DNA of 64,000 nt from Prevotella sp. UBA6994 (GTDB lineage Bacteria; Bacteroidota; Bacteroidia; Bacteroidales; Bacteroidaceae): NCBI GenBank assembly GCA_002449845.1, contig DJXW01000001.1:1-64000 (forward strand), written 5' to 3'. Shown here piece by piece: positions 32,093 to 42,158 of this stretch. How positions within the stretch are numbered: the stretch's first letter is position 1; each line of letters opens with the position of its first letter. Below the pieces are notes generated by a model. The model saw only the letters and a list, made by a program, of their open reading frames with translations, ran no database searches and was not told the DNA's origin. Made by a program: the position numbers and the translations under genes.

Positions 32093-34489
32093 ATGAAGTA
32101 TTTTATATCATTATTATTCTTATTGTTTACCATTGATTGCTTCGCCATTACCGATGTGCCTGCAATGGTCATCAAACCTGGCACAAAGTATTTCATTTAC
32201 AACACCTATTATAATAAATGCTTATGCACTCGAAATGACAAAGAAGGATTTGCTGGATTGTCTGACTTTGGCTTAAACGACAGTACAGACTATATTTTCA
32301 CCGCAATAGCCAGCAATACAGACGGGTATTATTGGCTTCAACAGGAAAAGACTGGTAAATACTTGCAAGCATCTAACGCCTCGAATGATACGTGGAACGT
32401 GTGGCTGACCAGTAATCTCAATGATAGCTACGACAGCTTTAAATGGCGTTTAGAAGCAGGAACCTCTGGAAGTATCTCCAACAAGAGGTCAACGGATAAA
32501 TATCTTGGCGTTGATACGGGAGCAGAAAGTCTGTCGTATATAGGCATCTACTACGACAAGGCGAGCAGTGAACGAACGATTTGGCAATTCTTTCCCGTTG
32601 AGGATAAGAATGATAACAACAGTCAACTCAACGAATATGGCAAATGGGAATACTTTGCCGACTCTATCAGAAATGATGTGTTGGTACTTGATAGTGCCAT
32701 TGACTATCATGTGACCAACGCCATTCCGATGGGTAATTGTCAAATCCAATTGAATCACGAAGATGCGTGGTTGATTCTGGAAAACGTAAGACCATCCGAA
32801 GTGGTAAACAAATATCTCTCTAACATTTCCATCCATGGAGAAGTAGCTAAGAACGGCTATAATTGTAGGGTGGCCATCTATTTAGATGGTGCCGTTGTAA
32901 TTCCTCAAAACCAATCAACTTACTTGCCTTTTACCGGATATGAAGAACCGTCATGTATGGGAGACAACTATCCTATGTTTACGGGGGCTAATTCTTTGGG
33001 AGATACTGACTTGTCGAACAATCGCATCAGTAGTTTTGTATTGAAACGTGGATATATGGCTACCGTTGCCACGTCAAAAGACGGAACGGGGTATAGTAGG
33101 GTATTTGTCGCTGACCATCAGGACCTCATTGTCAACGAATTGCCTACGGCTCTCAACAGAAGAATCTCTTACGTGAACATCAAAAAATGGAATTACGTCT
33201 CTAAGAAAGGATGGAGCAGCACTGAAGGACAAGGTGCCATCAACACAGAAGGAGCGCTGGTGAAAACAACTTGGTTTTACACATGGAGTGCAGATAAAAA
33301 CAATCAACTCGACATGGAATATGTACCCATGAACACGCATCAGTATTGGCCTTCCATTTCATCCATTACCGCCAAGACAGAGAGTACACACATGCTTTCT
33401 ATCAATGAACCAGATCATCCTGAACAACATACCAACTGCTCTTGCAATGAAAACAAACACGGTACGGTAGGGGCATGGACAGCCACAACGTGGACCCCTC
33501 GCTACCAAACCACTGGTATGCGCATTGGCTCTCCTTGTCCCACTGATGCGTCGTGGCTGAAGGAATACATTGGTCATATAGACGACATGGCTTACAGGTG
33601 CGACTTTGTTACCTTCCATGCTTATTGGGGAACCAATGAAGCTGCCAATATTGACTCTTGGTATAATCAACTGAAAGCTATTTACGATGCAACGGGAAGA
33701 CCTATCTGGTTGACAGAGTTTAACAACGGTGCTTCATGGACAAAGGAGACAAAGCCCTCATACTCTGCCAATGGCGAAAAGATTGCCAAGTTGGTACAGA
33801 TGTTGGAAAATGCGCCCTTCATTGAACGCTATTGCATCTACAATTGGGATGATTGGCATTTAGCCGTTCTTACTTGGGACAATGACAAGAAAAGTTGGTG
33901 GGTAAATCCTGCTGGTCAAGCTTACCGAGACGTGAAGCCACACTTCGCTTATAATGCTAAGATGCAGAAGATTCCCAACTGGTGGGGATTCAACATCAAA
34001 AGTGGAAAGACCGAATTTGCATTAACTTCATTGACATGGGTAAATAGCAACCATACGGCAAAACTCTCCGTAAGAAACGAGAACGTAGATCAAACTGACG
34101 TTTTGACCATAGAGGCACAAAAAGAAGATGGTACGTGGCAGCCTTTCCGTACGATTGACGAAAGAGAACTTTTCGACAACAACACCTTTAGCGTGATTTT
34201 AGATGCTAACACAGATGTTCTGCTACCCTATTATCTGGCAAATCCCTCAAACCTGACTCTCAGAATGACCATAAAAGACATCAAGGGGAAAACGGCAACA
34301 AGTGAAACGTTCTCTAAGGATTGGCCCACATGGATGATACAAGCTATGGGTATCAACCAGATTGCCAATGAGGATAATAATACTGCAAGGAGATACGACT
34401 TGAATGGAAGGAAAATCTCTCCAAATACCAAAGGAATACAAATAGTAAAAGACCAAACAAAATCTATCAAAAAGATTATCAACAAATAA
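32093..34489 (+). CDS. Secreted glycoside hydrolase with GH128-like catalytic core
   Basis: A 798-residue exported protein (signal MKYFISLLFLLFTIDCFA). Residues about 22-165 look like a ricin-type beta-trefoil with repeated YYWLQQEKTGKYLQA/KYLGVD strands. About 175-345 is beta-rich. The catalytic core (about 375-625) matches the glycosyl hydrolase core of GH128 and relatives, with SINEPDHPEQ (Glu439, acid/base), VTFHAYWG (about 503) and IWLTEFNNG (Glu542, nucleophile). C-terminal sandwich modules (about 630-760) and a sorting-like end (RRYDLNGRKI ... IIK) follow. GH128 enzymes cut beta-1,3-glucans; the substrate here is inferred. It sits 12 bases after the MscS gene and 12 bases before the giant enzyme, so the three are one operon. 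Confidence 0.72.
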   Translation: MKYFISLLFLLFTIDCFAITDVPAMVIKPGTKYFIYNTYYNKCLCTRNDKEGFAGLSDFGLNDSTDYIFTAIASNTDGYYWLQQEKTGKYLQASNASNDTWNVWLTSNLNDSYDSFKWRLEAGTSGSISNKRSTDKYLGVDTGAESLSYIGIYYDKASSERTIWQFFPVEDKNDNNSQLNEYGKWEYFADSIRNDVLVLDSAIDYHVTNAIPMGNCQIQLNHEDAWLILENVRPSEVVNKYLSNISIHGEVAKNGYNCRVAIYLDGAVVIPQNQSTYLPFTGYEEPSCMGDNYPMFTGANSLGDTDLSNNRISSFVLKRGYMATVATSKDGTGYSRVFVADHQDLIVNELPTALNRRISYVNIKKWNYVSKKGWSSTEGQGAINTEGALVKTTWFYTWSADKNNQLDMEYVPMNTHQYWPSISSITAKTESTHMLSINEPDHPEQHTNCSCNENKHGTVGAWTATTWTPRYQTTGMRIGSPCPTDASWLKEYIGHIDDMAYRCDFVTFHAYWGTNEAANIDSWYNQLKAIYDATGRPIWLTEFNNGASWTKETKPSYSANGEKIAKLVQMLENAPFIERYCIYNWDDWHLAVLTWDNDKKSWWVNPAGQAYRDVKPHFAYNAKMQKIPNWWGFNIKSGKTEFALTSLTWVNSNHTAKLSVRNENVDQTDVLTIEAQKEDGTWQPFRTIDERELFDNNTFSVILDANTDVLLPYYLANPSNLTLRMTIKDIKGKTATSETFSKDWPTWMIQAMGINQIANEDNNTARRYDLNGRKISPNTKGIQIVKDQTKSIKKIINK

Positions 34490-34501
34490 ATCCATATAAC
34501 C

Positions 34502-37500
34502 ATGAGAAAGAGAATAACATTGTTGGCAATTGCCATCATGACATTATCGGGAATAGGTTGTTTTGCCACATGGATGAATGCCTCCACCTCAGAACAGTCG
34601 CATTCTATGAGAAAAGCAGCAACCGAACAAGAAGACGTAACGGAAAAATATATCGTCAACCCATCTTTCGAAAACGACGACATATCTTCTCTTAGCGTTG
34701 TCAATAATTCCGCAGATGGATTGAGAGGATATACGTTGACCTCACCCACGGGATGGACAACGGGAGGAACAGCCGTGACTCAATTATTGGTAAACAAGGA
34801 TTGCTACACGGATAATAATTTCGGAAAGGTAACCACCTTGGCTGATGGATCGTATGCTTATTATCTTCGCCAAGGATGGTCTGGAGGTACTACAACCCTT
34901 CAACAAACCATTCAAAACCTTTCGGCAGGAAAATACAAACTGACTGTGGCTCACCGTTCGGGATATGCCAACTCGGCTACATCCTCATTGAAGTTGACTG
35001 CCCAAGCCAACTCCCTGTCAATTCCTTTCACTCAGGGTTCCCAAGGATTCATGAGTAGTTTGGCTTGGACAACATCTGAGTTGGTGTTCGACATGGAGAA
35101 AGCGGGCAACATCGAGATTGGAATGGAAGTGAATTGGGTTTCAGGAGGTAGTTGTGTGATGCTTGACAATATTCATCTCTACCGATTAAGCGACGACTAT
35201 GTAGAACCTGAAGACCCAACAGAATCTGACGTCAGTAGTGTGACAGAAGGAGTGATAACCAATGAGTTCGTCAACGAATCTACCATGAAGTCAGACTTGT
35301 TGCAAATGCTTGCCAATTTTACTACCTATATGGTGAACGACTTCCAGGAGTGTTCCTCACCGAATAGTATCAACGAACAATGCGGATGCTTCAAGGGTGA
35401 GAATACAATGGGCAATAATGAACAAGGTGTTCGTCCCAATGCCGACCTCAGTATGATTTGTGCTTTCCTGGCTAAATATGCAAAGGGTAAAGTCACCTTA
35501 CCTACAGGTGTCACATGGAATAAGATAGAAGACATCGCCATGAAATCACTGGTATTTGCTTACTCCACGCACAAGGCAAACAAGCTCAAGACTTGTTCAG
35601 GAAACAATTACTGGGGCTCAGTATCTACCAGTGATAACGTATGGGAGAGTTCTCTTTGGGCTATGTCCGTTGCTTATTCAGCATTCTTCCAATGGGACAA
35701 GCTCAGCGAAGCCCAAAAGGGTTATGTGAAGGCATTACTCAAAGCGGAATGCAACTATGAATTAAACCGCACCATTCCAACGAAATTCGATGGTGACACG
35801 AAATCTGAAGAAAACGGATGGGAAGCTGACGTGTTAGCCGTTACGTTAGGATTGTTCCCGGATGATGCTTTAGCAGACAAGTGGTATAACCGTTTGCGTG
35901 AGTTTGCCATCAACAGCTACTCGCATATTGATGATGCTAAAGACAACACGGTAATCGACCCCGACTATGACAACAAGACCGTAGCCAATTTATATAAAGG
36001 ACAGAACCTTTACAACGACTATACATTGCAAAACCACAATTATTTCCATACCTCTTATCAAAACGTGGTGATGCAGGAATTGGGCGAGGCTGCCTTGGCT
36101 TTGAAACTATTCCAAAAAGATATTCATGGGAAAGAGAAATGGAAGACAAATGCGCTGATGCACAATAATCTCAAGGTTCAGAAAGAAGTTCTCAATTGGT
36201 TGGCTTTGGCTGATGGCGAATTGGCAATGCCCAATGGCAACGACTGGAGTTTGTTCTTGTTTGACCAAATCACCAGTTATTCCACCAATGCTTGTTTCTT
36301 GCAGGATGCTGATGCGTTGATGCTCGAAAACTTAGCCTATAAGTTTATCAAAGCTCGTCAACAAACCACCAAAGATGGCAGTTGGCTTCTCCGCGCAGAC
36401 GTAGGTGCAAGAAGAATGGGTGTAGAGGCTCATCGAGTCATGATGACTTGGCTCATGCACGAGGTGATGTCAACGCAAGCCATCACTCCTACCACATGGG
36501 ATGAATTTACCAACAAATATGCTGATGCTAAGTTGTTTACCACACAGAACGTGGTTCGCGCTTCTTCTAAAGACCGATTCACCACATTTAGTTGGAGTAC
36601 GGGATTGAAGAGCTATACGGGATATATCGCAGCCAACAGCGTTGACAAAAATAAAATCATCGTTCCTTATCGTAGCAATAACACGGGTAATATCATTGGT
36701 TGGTATGAGGTAAGCGGAAAAGCCACCAATGCCTCTCCCGTAGTAAGTGGAATCTACAACTTACAAGGAAACAGTTATACGATGAATGGTGAGTTGAATA
36801 CCAATGATGCTACACTCAACAATCGTTTTGCCATCTACTCTACGCCTGGCAATGCCGTGATTTACTTGGACTATGTTCGTGCCAACAATGCAGGAACAAT
36901 TACCGCGGAGAAAGGTGGACTAACGGCAATCAGCGTCGATGAGTTCACCAAGACCAAGCGGACAATCTATACAGAAGGAACACATAAGCAATTAGACGGT
37001 AAGACGTTTACCGTACTGTCTGGCGACTGGGTAAATGTGGACAATGCCGTGGGAATCATTGGAAAGAACAACAAACAAATTGCATTCGGAGACATTGCCA
37101 ACAACAACTCCATCAATACCGCTAAGTTGTACCCGATGTATTCATCAAAGAGCAGGTCGTTTACGGCAGGAAATGTCATTGACACTCGTAACTTGGTTTA
37201 CTACAGCAACATCACAGCTGAGCAGACCAAGGCGATGAACCAACAATTGCAAGTGCTCACATCGGTCGTTCCCACTGGATGGAACGGTGTTATCGCCGCA
37301 GATCCTGATGGTACACGGTATTTGTTCTTATGCAACTTTTCCAGCGATGAGAAATGCAAGTTGTCGACTCTCAGTTGCGAACAAGGTGCTCCCGTATTTA
37401 CAAGCGAAACATCCATCAACAGTTCTCAATCTACGGCGGAATTTGTCGTTGAGGAGAATCATAGCATTGGCAACACGTTGAAATACTACATCAAGGGAAA

Positions 37501-40183
37501 CAACATCAAGGCAATACAAGATAAAGACAATAACGATGTCATGTATGTTGAAGCATTGCAAAATGCCAATATCATCATCAATGCCGTTGACAATGGAAAA
37601 TCTCTTACCAAGACCACAAGCATCAATGCGGGTAAGGCTGTGAAGGTAACGATTGAGAACGAAAGCATCAAAGTAGAATCTGATGCCACGTTTCCAGAAA
37701 ACAAGAAGCAGGAATTGACGAAGGGTTATGAAGACATTACTCAGATGTACTTGAAGAATCCAAACTTTGAGGAAGACAATACGTATGCTACGTTGTCGAA
37801 GAACATCACGTCTAATGGTGCTACGTTTGAGAATTGCTATACCAACAGCGTTAGTGCCATCAATGCCAAATGGCCAAACATCCTTCCTGTGCAGGGATGG
37901 TCTGCTGGCAACGCTCTGGGTAGTGGTTCTAACTATTGCCGAATGTATTCTATGCCCTACTCCAACTCTCTTTATTGCGTCAGTCCAAGCAATGTAGGCA
38001 ATTATGCAGCCAAGACATCTGGAATGATGGACGATGACAAGAAGGGTGACAGGGTATTGACGGTTCTCAACTCATGGGACAAGGGCAACAACCAAATCTC
38101 ACAAAAGATTCATCTGCCTGCTGGTACCTACCGCCTGTTATTGGACATGAAGTATGAATGTCCTAATGAAACCGCAAACAATGGAAACTCTATCACAACA
38201 AGTGGGGGCAATGTAAACACGTCTCTTACGGGTGTCAAGTATGGTTCTGTCACTGATTACCGTTACCCCACTGTTTCCAATACCTGGGAAAACATTTGTT
38301 ACGATATTACCCTGACGCAAGAGTCTGACGTTACCTTGTCGTTAGGCTATGGTTCTTCGGCAAGCGTGGGGGCAGCCAACAACACCTTATTATATATAGA
38401 TAATGTAAGACTGTATAAGAAAGCTGCCAACTATACCACCTATCTCTTTTCTTATTTCCCAGACAACAATAATGAGAATATCTACTACGCTTTGTCTGAC
38501 AATGGATTTGACTATACTCCCATGAACGACGGTAAGATGATAATCTCCGCCGATTCCGTTTCTATCAAGAAAGGATTGCGCGATCCTCATCTCTTGCGTG
38601 GACACGACGGTTATTTCTATATGGTGGCTACCGACATGAAAAGTGCTGAGGGATGGTCAAGCAACCGTGGCATGGTACTGATGAAATCAAAGGACTTGGT
38701 GAACTGGCAGCACGCTACTGTTCATTTCCCTGAGAAATATGCTGGTACTCATTTCGCTAACGTTACTCGTGTGTGGGCTCCCGAAACCATTTACGACCCA
38801 GTGGCAGGGAAATATATGATTTATTTCTCTTTGCTTACCAACGACGGAAGCATTCCTTACGATCAAGTGTTTTATTGTTATGCTAACGAAGACTTCACCG
38901 ACCTTGAGGGAGAGCCTACGTTGCTTTTCGATTTAGGTTATTCTGTCATCGACATGGATATTGTCTATAATGATGCTGATGGATTGTATCATGGTTTCTT
39001 CAAGAACGAGGATAAGGGGGGCATCTTGAAAGTAACGGCTAAAACTCTTACGGCTCCAGAGGGAACGGCATTGGGAAGTCAATGGGGCAACATGTCTGGA
39101 AGACTTCAGCAGACGAATGTTGCCGTAGAGGGTGCTGGCGTGTTTAAGTTGCTCGACGGTAAGACCTGGGTATTGATGTACGACTGTTACAGTCGTGGCT
39201 ATTACCAATTCTGTACAAGTACCGACCTCAACACGTTTACTTTCAAGCAAAACACCACCACGGGTGGTATGTTTACTCCGCGTCATGGTTCGGTGATTCT
39301 TCTCACTGATGAGGAAGTGGCAAATATTCAAGCTGCCATTGACAAAAAGATGAAAGACGAATATATCGGTCAATTGAAAGACGAAATACAACAAGCAGTA
39401 AAATTGTCTGTTGATGTTTCTGAAGCTACATCACTTCTCGCCAATGATCAAGCCACGGTAAACGAAATAAAAGAGATGGTGAAACGACTGAAGACGGCTG
39501 AATTTACACAAGTAAACGCCACTTACGATGAGGATGTCACAGCTCAATATGTTGGGATGTGGACCGAAACGGGGGGTACAAGTGTCAATAGCGGACAGCA
39601 TTGGGATGGTACCACTACATCTACCTATATGGAGCAAAGCGGCTCTAATTGGGGAAAGTCGTCTTGGAACATATCCTATAAGCAAACCCTTTCTCTCCCT
39701 GCTGGCAAATACTTGTTGAAAGTTGCCGGTAGGAGTTCCACTTCCGTCATTGCCTCCATGAGCGTTGGGCACGATTCTGTTTCTTTTCCTCACAACGGTG
39801 ACACTGGCTATGGTATTGACGTCAATGGCAATACCAATTTTTCATCGGAAGGAACGTATGCAAACTTCAACGCTGGACGAGGATGGGAATGGCGATACAT
39901 CCCTTTTGTCATGGAGAAAGATGGTGTGTGTGACGTTTCATTGCAAGCATCCACACAGTCGGCTCATCAATGGGTGAGCTTCTGTTCTGTCTCACTCTTG
40001 AGGGTTCAGTCTTCTACTGATGGTATATCCACCCAAAACGTGGGTGTCGATTCCAACGAAACCATCTATAATATCCAGGGACAAGCGATGGGAAATAGCA
40101 GACAATGGTTGACCAACGCTCTGCCACGAAACAACGTGTACATCATCAATCATAAAAAATATATACCTATCGTTCGTCGATAG
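34502..40183 (+). CDS. 1893-residue secreted multidomain enzyme with alpha-toroid and GH43 domains
   Basis: Signal peptide about 1-23. Order of parts: a CBM-like jelly roll (about 45-230), an all-helical toroid-like domain (about 245-700; WESSLWAMSVAYSAFF, NGWEADVLAV, YTLQNHNYFHTSYQN) of a family I do not recognise, a beta-sandwich region (about 700-1060), a second jelly roll (about 1075-1305) and a GH43 five-bladed propeller (about 1306-1600). The GH43 has the full triad: Asp1361 (GLRDPHLL), Asp1484 or Asp1486 (VIDMDIV) and Glu1543 (VEGAGVFK). A helical linker (about 1605-1670), a third jelly roll and a tail follow. The toroid plus sandwich resembles polysaccharide lyase or uronidase layouts; GH43 suggests arabinose or xylose release. 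Its last codons overlap citrate synthase by 17 bases in a palindrome. Confidence 0.72.
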   Translation: MRKRITLLAIAIMTLSGIGCFATWMNASTSEQSHSMRKAATEQEDVTEKYIVNPSFENDDISSLSVVNNSADGLRGYTLTSPTGWTTGGTAVTQLLVNKDCYTDNNFGKVTTLADGSYAYYLRQGWSGGTTTLQQTIQNLSAGKYKLTVAHRSGYANSATSSLKLTAQANSLSIPFTQGSQGFMSSLAWTTSELVFDMEKAGNIEIGMEVNWVSGGSCVMLDNIHLYRLSDDYVEPEDPTESDVSSVTEGVITNEFVNESTMKSDLLQMLANFTTYMVNDFQECSSPNSINEQCGCFKGENTMGNNEQGVRPNADLSMICAFLAKYAKGKVTLPTGVTWNKIEDIAMKSLVFAYSTHKANKLKTCSGNNYWGSVSTSDNVWESSLWAMSVAYSAFFQWDKLSEAQKGYVKALLKAECNYELNRTIPTKFDGDTKSEENGWEADVLAVTLGLFPDDALADKWYNRLREFAINSYSHIDDAKDNTVIDPDYDNKTVANLYKGQNLYNDYTLQNHNYFHTSYQNVVMQELGEAALALKLFQKDIHGKEKWKTNALMHNNLKVQKEVLNWLALADGELAMPNGNDWSLFLFDQITSYSTNACFLQDADALMLENLAYKFIKARQQTTKDGSWLLRADVGARRMGVEAHRVMMTWLMHEVMSTQAITPTTWDEFTNKYADAKLFTTQNVVRASSKDRFTTFSWSTGLKSYTGYIAANSVDKNKIIVPYRSNNTGNIIGWYEVSGKATNASPVVSGIYNLQGNSYTMNGELNTNDATLNNRFAIYSTPGNAVIYLDYVRANNAGTITAEKGGLTAISVDEFTKTKRTIYTEGTHKQLDGKTFTVLSGDWVNVDNAVGIIGKNNKQIAFGDIANNNSINTAKLYPMYSSKSRSFTAGNVIDTRNLVYYSNITAEQTKAMNQQLQVLTSVVPTGWNGVIAADPDGTRYLFLCNFSSDEKCKLSTLSCEQGAPVFTSETSINSSQSTAEFVVEENHSIGNTLKYYIKGNNIKAIQDKDNNDVMYVEALQNANIIINAVDNGKSLTKTTSINAGKAVKVTIENESIKVESDATFPENKKQELTKGYEDITQMYLKNPNFEEDNTYATLSKNITSNGATFENCYTNSVSAINAKWPNILPVQGWSAGNALGSGSNYCRMYSMPYSNSLYCVSPSNVGNYAAKTSGMMDDDKKGDRVLTVLNSWDKGNNQISQKIHLPAGTYRLLLDMKYECPNETANNGNSITTSGGNVNTSLTGVKYGSVTDYRYPTVSNTWENICYDITLTQESDVTLSLGYGSSASVGAANNTLLYIDNVRLYKKAANYTTYLFSYFPDNNNENIYYALSDNGFDYTPMNDGKMIISADSVSIKKGLRDPHLLRGHDGYFYMVATDMKSAEGWSSNRGMVLMKSKDLVNWQHATVHFPEKYAGTHFANVTRVWAPETIYDPVAGKYMIYFSLLTNDGSIPYDQVFYCYANEDFTDLEGEPTLLFDLGYSVIDMDIVYNDADGLYHGFFKNEDKGGILKVTAKTLTAPEGTALGSQWGNMSGRLQQTNVAVEGAGVFKLLDGKTWVLMYDCYSRGYYQFCTSTDLNTFTFKQNTTTGGMFTPRHGSVILLTDEEVANIQAAIDKKMKDEYIGQLKDEIQQAVKLSVDVSEATSLLANDQATVNEIKEMVKRLKTAEFTQVNATYDEDVTAQYVGMWTETGGTSVNSGQHWDGTTTSTYMEQSGSNWGKSSWNISYKQTLSLPAGKYLLKVAGRSSTSVIASMSVGHDSVSFPHNGDTGYGIDVNGNTNFSSEGTYANFNAGRGWEWRYIPFVMEKDGVCDVSLQASTQSAHQWVSFCSVSLLRVQSSTDGISTQNVGVDSNETIYNIQGQAMGNSRQWLTNALPRNNVYIINHKKYIPIVRR

Positions 40184-40192
40184 GTATATATT
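40158..40192. terminator. Bidirectional palindrome overlapping two stop codons
   Basis: A perfect 15-bp stem (40158-40172 with 40178-40192) around TTCGT. It lies inside the coding ends of the GH43 enzyme (stop 40181-40183) and of citrate synthase (stop 40167-40169). AT-rich flanks on both sides allow termination in both directions. Confidence 0.85.
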
Positions 40193-41513
40193 CTTTACTG
40201 TCAAGTATATTCTTGTAAGCTGGTCGGATGATACGACGACCTTCAAAGTTGAGTTCTTCTATTCGGTGTGCCATCCATCCCACTATTCTCGCCATGGCAA
40301 AGATGGGGGTATAGATCTCATCGGGCAATCCTATCATCTCATAGATAAATCCACTGTAAAAGTCAAGGTTGGCGCAAATGGGCTTGTGTGTCTTACGCTT
40401 TGCACTGACACACTTGATACCTTCTTGCTCGATCAGCTTCAGAAATTCGTATTCATCTTCACGTCCCTTTTCCTTCGCCAACTCACCAGCCAACTTCTTC
40501 AACTCTACCGCACGTGGGTCGCTCATGGTATAGACGGCGTGGCCAATGCCATAGATGAGTCCGCTCTTATCGTATGCCTCTTTGTTCAGCATACGGTTCA
40601 GATAGGTATCTATCTCATCGGTGTTCTTCCAGTCAGAGATTTGGTTCTTTAAGTGATGGAACATCTTCACCACCTTGATGTTGGCACCTCCGTGCAACGG
40701 ACCTTTCAGCGAACCGATACCTGCTGCAATGCTGCTGTACGTGTCTGTGCAAGTAGATGATGTTACGCGAACGGTAAACGTAGAGTTATTACCTCCACCA
40801 TGCTCGGCTTGGATAATCAGCAGCAGGTCGAGTACTCTCGCATCCAGTTCGGTATAGTCTTCATGTTTGATCATGTAGAGGAAATTCTCTGCGATAGAGG
40901 CATTTTCCTTGGGATGACGGATATGTAGAGAACGTCCTTGAACGGAATGACGATAGATATTGTATGCGTAGGATATGATAGTCGGGAACTTGGCAATCAA
41001 CTCAATGGCTTGACGCATGAGGTTATCCCGTGAGATGTCATCTGGATTGGGGTCGAAAGTGTACATTTCCAATACACATCGAGCCAAGATGTTCATGATG
41101 TCAGAGCCTTCCAGGTCGATGATATGTACAATGGTACGATGGTCGAGGGGCATGTTCTCATTGAGCAATTCCTTAAATGCTTCCAGTTCTTCCGCATCAG
41201 GTAAACTACCGGAAAGCAACAGATAGGCTATTTCCTCAAAACCGAATCGTTTCTCTCGAAGCAAAGGCTCTACCAAATCCTCCAAGCTATATCCACGATA
41301 GTAGAGTTTTCCCTGTGTAGGTTTGAGCTTATCGTCAGCGTCTCGCTCGTATCCTACCACGTTACCGATGTTGGTCAGTCCCACCAGTACGCCGCTTCCG
41401 TCTTCATTGCGCAAGCCACGTTTTACACCAAACTTGCCGAATAATTCATTGTCAATCTTGCATGAGTTTTTTACCTCGTCGCTCAGTTTGTAAATCAAAT
41501 ACTCTTTCTTCAT
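40167..41513 (-). CDS. gltA: Citrate synthase
   Basis: A 448-residue type II-like citrate synthase that condenses oxaloacetate and acetyl-CoA. The start at 41513 (MKKEYLIYKLSDEVKNSCK) was chosen over an in-frame extension that has no support. Conserved blocks are the histidine motifs EHGGGNNSTF (about 261) and GIGHAVYTMSDPRA (about 339), KGPLHGGANIKVV (about 293) and the active-site Asp in CANLDFYSGFIYEMIGL (about 393). Many anaerobic Prevotella relatives run an incomplete cycle and use the enzyme for glutamate synthesis. A -7 box TAACTTTG is at 41584-41591. The 3' end overlaps the convergent GH43 gene within a perfect palindrome. Confidence 0.93.
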   Translation of the reverse strand: MKKEYLIYKLSDEVKNSCKIDNELFGKFGVKRGLRNEDGSGVLVGLTNIGNVVGYERDADDKLKPTQGKLYYRGYSLEDLVEPLLREKRFGFEEIAYLLLSGSLPDAEELEAFKELLNENMPLDHRTIVHIIDLEGSDIMNILARCVLEMYTFDPNPDDISRDNLMRQAIELIAKFPTIISYAYNIYRHSVQGRSLHIRHPKENASIAENFLYMIKHEDYTELDARVLDLLLIIQAEHGGGNNSTFTVRVTSSTCTDTYSSIAAGIGSLKGPLHGGANIKVVKMFHHLKNQISDWKNTDEIDTYLNRMLNKEAYDKSGLIYGIGHAVYTMSDPRAVELKKLAGELAKEKGREDEYEFLKLIEQEGIKCVSAKRKTHKPICANLDFYSGFIYEMIGLPDEIYTPIFAMARIVGWMAHRIEELNFEGRRIIRPAYKNILDSKEYIPIDER

Positions 41514-41678
41514 AACATTCTTTTTACCTATGTAGTCACCATGAAACATCAAGGTTTACTGATGACTCAAAGAAAATCGGATGCAAAGTTACGAAAATTA
41601 TGCTTAAAAGTGACAAAATATTATTATTTCGTCACTTTTTCTAATAAAAATCATCATTTTATGACTTAAATCAATGAA

Positions 41679-42158
41679 TTATGTAAGTGAGAGGTATAGG
41701 TTCTCACAGGCATCTTCTATCAAATCGAGTGCATATTCAAAATCCTTGTCACCACCATAATAAGGATCAGGAACAGTGGCAGCACCACGATGATGAGTGA
41801 GAAAATCCGTCAGCATCCTTACCTTTTGCCTGTCTTCTTGGGTCCGAGCCATAGAGGTGACAGCCCTGTAATTCTCATGGTCCATCACGAAGATGTAATC
41901 GAAGTCGGCAAAGTCTTTGCGTGAGAACTGCCTGGCTCTGGAATCAAACTGATATCCTCTCATCTCTCCATGTCTGCGCATACGAGAGTCGGGCAAGTCG
42001 CCTACGTGCCACCCACCTATTCCTGCTGAGTCAATCAAAAAATCCTGCTCCCTTCCCTCTCGTTTCACAATGGCTTTCATCACTCCCTCTGCGGCAGGAG
42101 AACGACAGATATTGCCAAGGCAGATAAAAAGTAATCGTATTATATTATTGTAACTCAT
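41679..42158 (-). CDS. Low-molecular-weight protein tyrosine phosphatase
   Basis: A 159-residue phosphatase with the P-loop LFICLGNICRSPAAEG (about 10-25, C-x5-R signature) and the acid loop PDPYYGGDKDFE (about 130-141, with Asp as general acid). The family removes phosphate from tyrosine residues, often on exopolysaccharide kinases. Its ATG (42156-42158) shares a base with the stop of the upstream restriction endonuclease gene (TAATG), so it is now translated from the restriction-modification transcript. This could couple its level to that island. Confidence 0.9.
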   Translation of the reverse strand: MSYNNIIRLLFICLGNICRSPAAEGVMKAIVKREGREQDFLIDSAGIGGWHVGDLPDSRMRRHGEMRGYQFDSRARQFSRKDFADFDYIFVMDHENYRAVTSMARTQEDRQKVRMLTDFLTHHRGAATVPDPYYGGDKDFEYALDLIEDACENLYLSLT

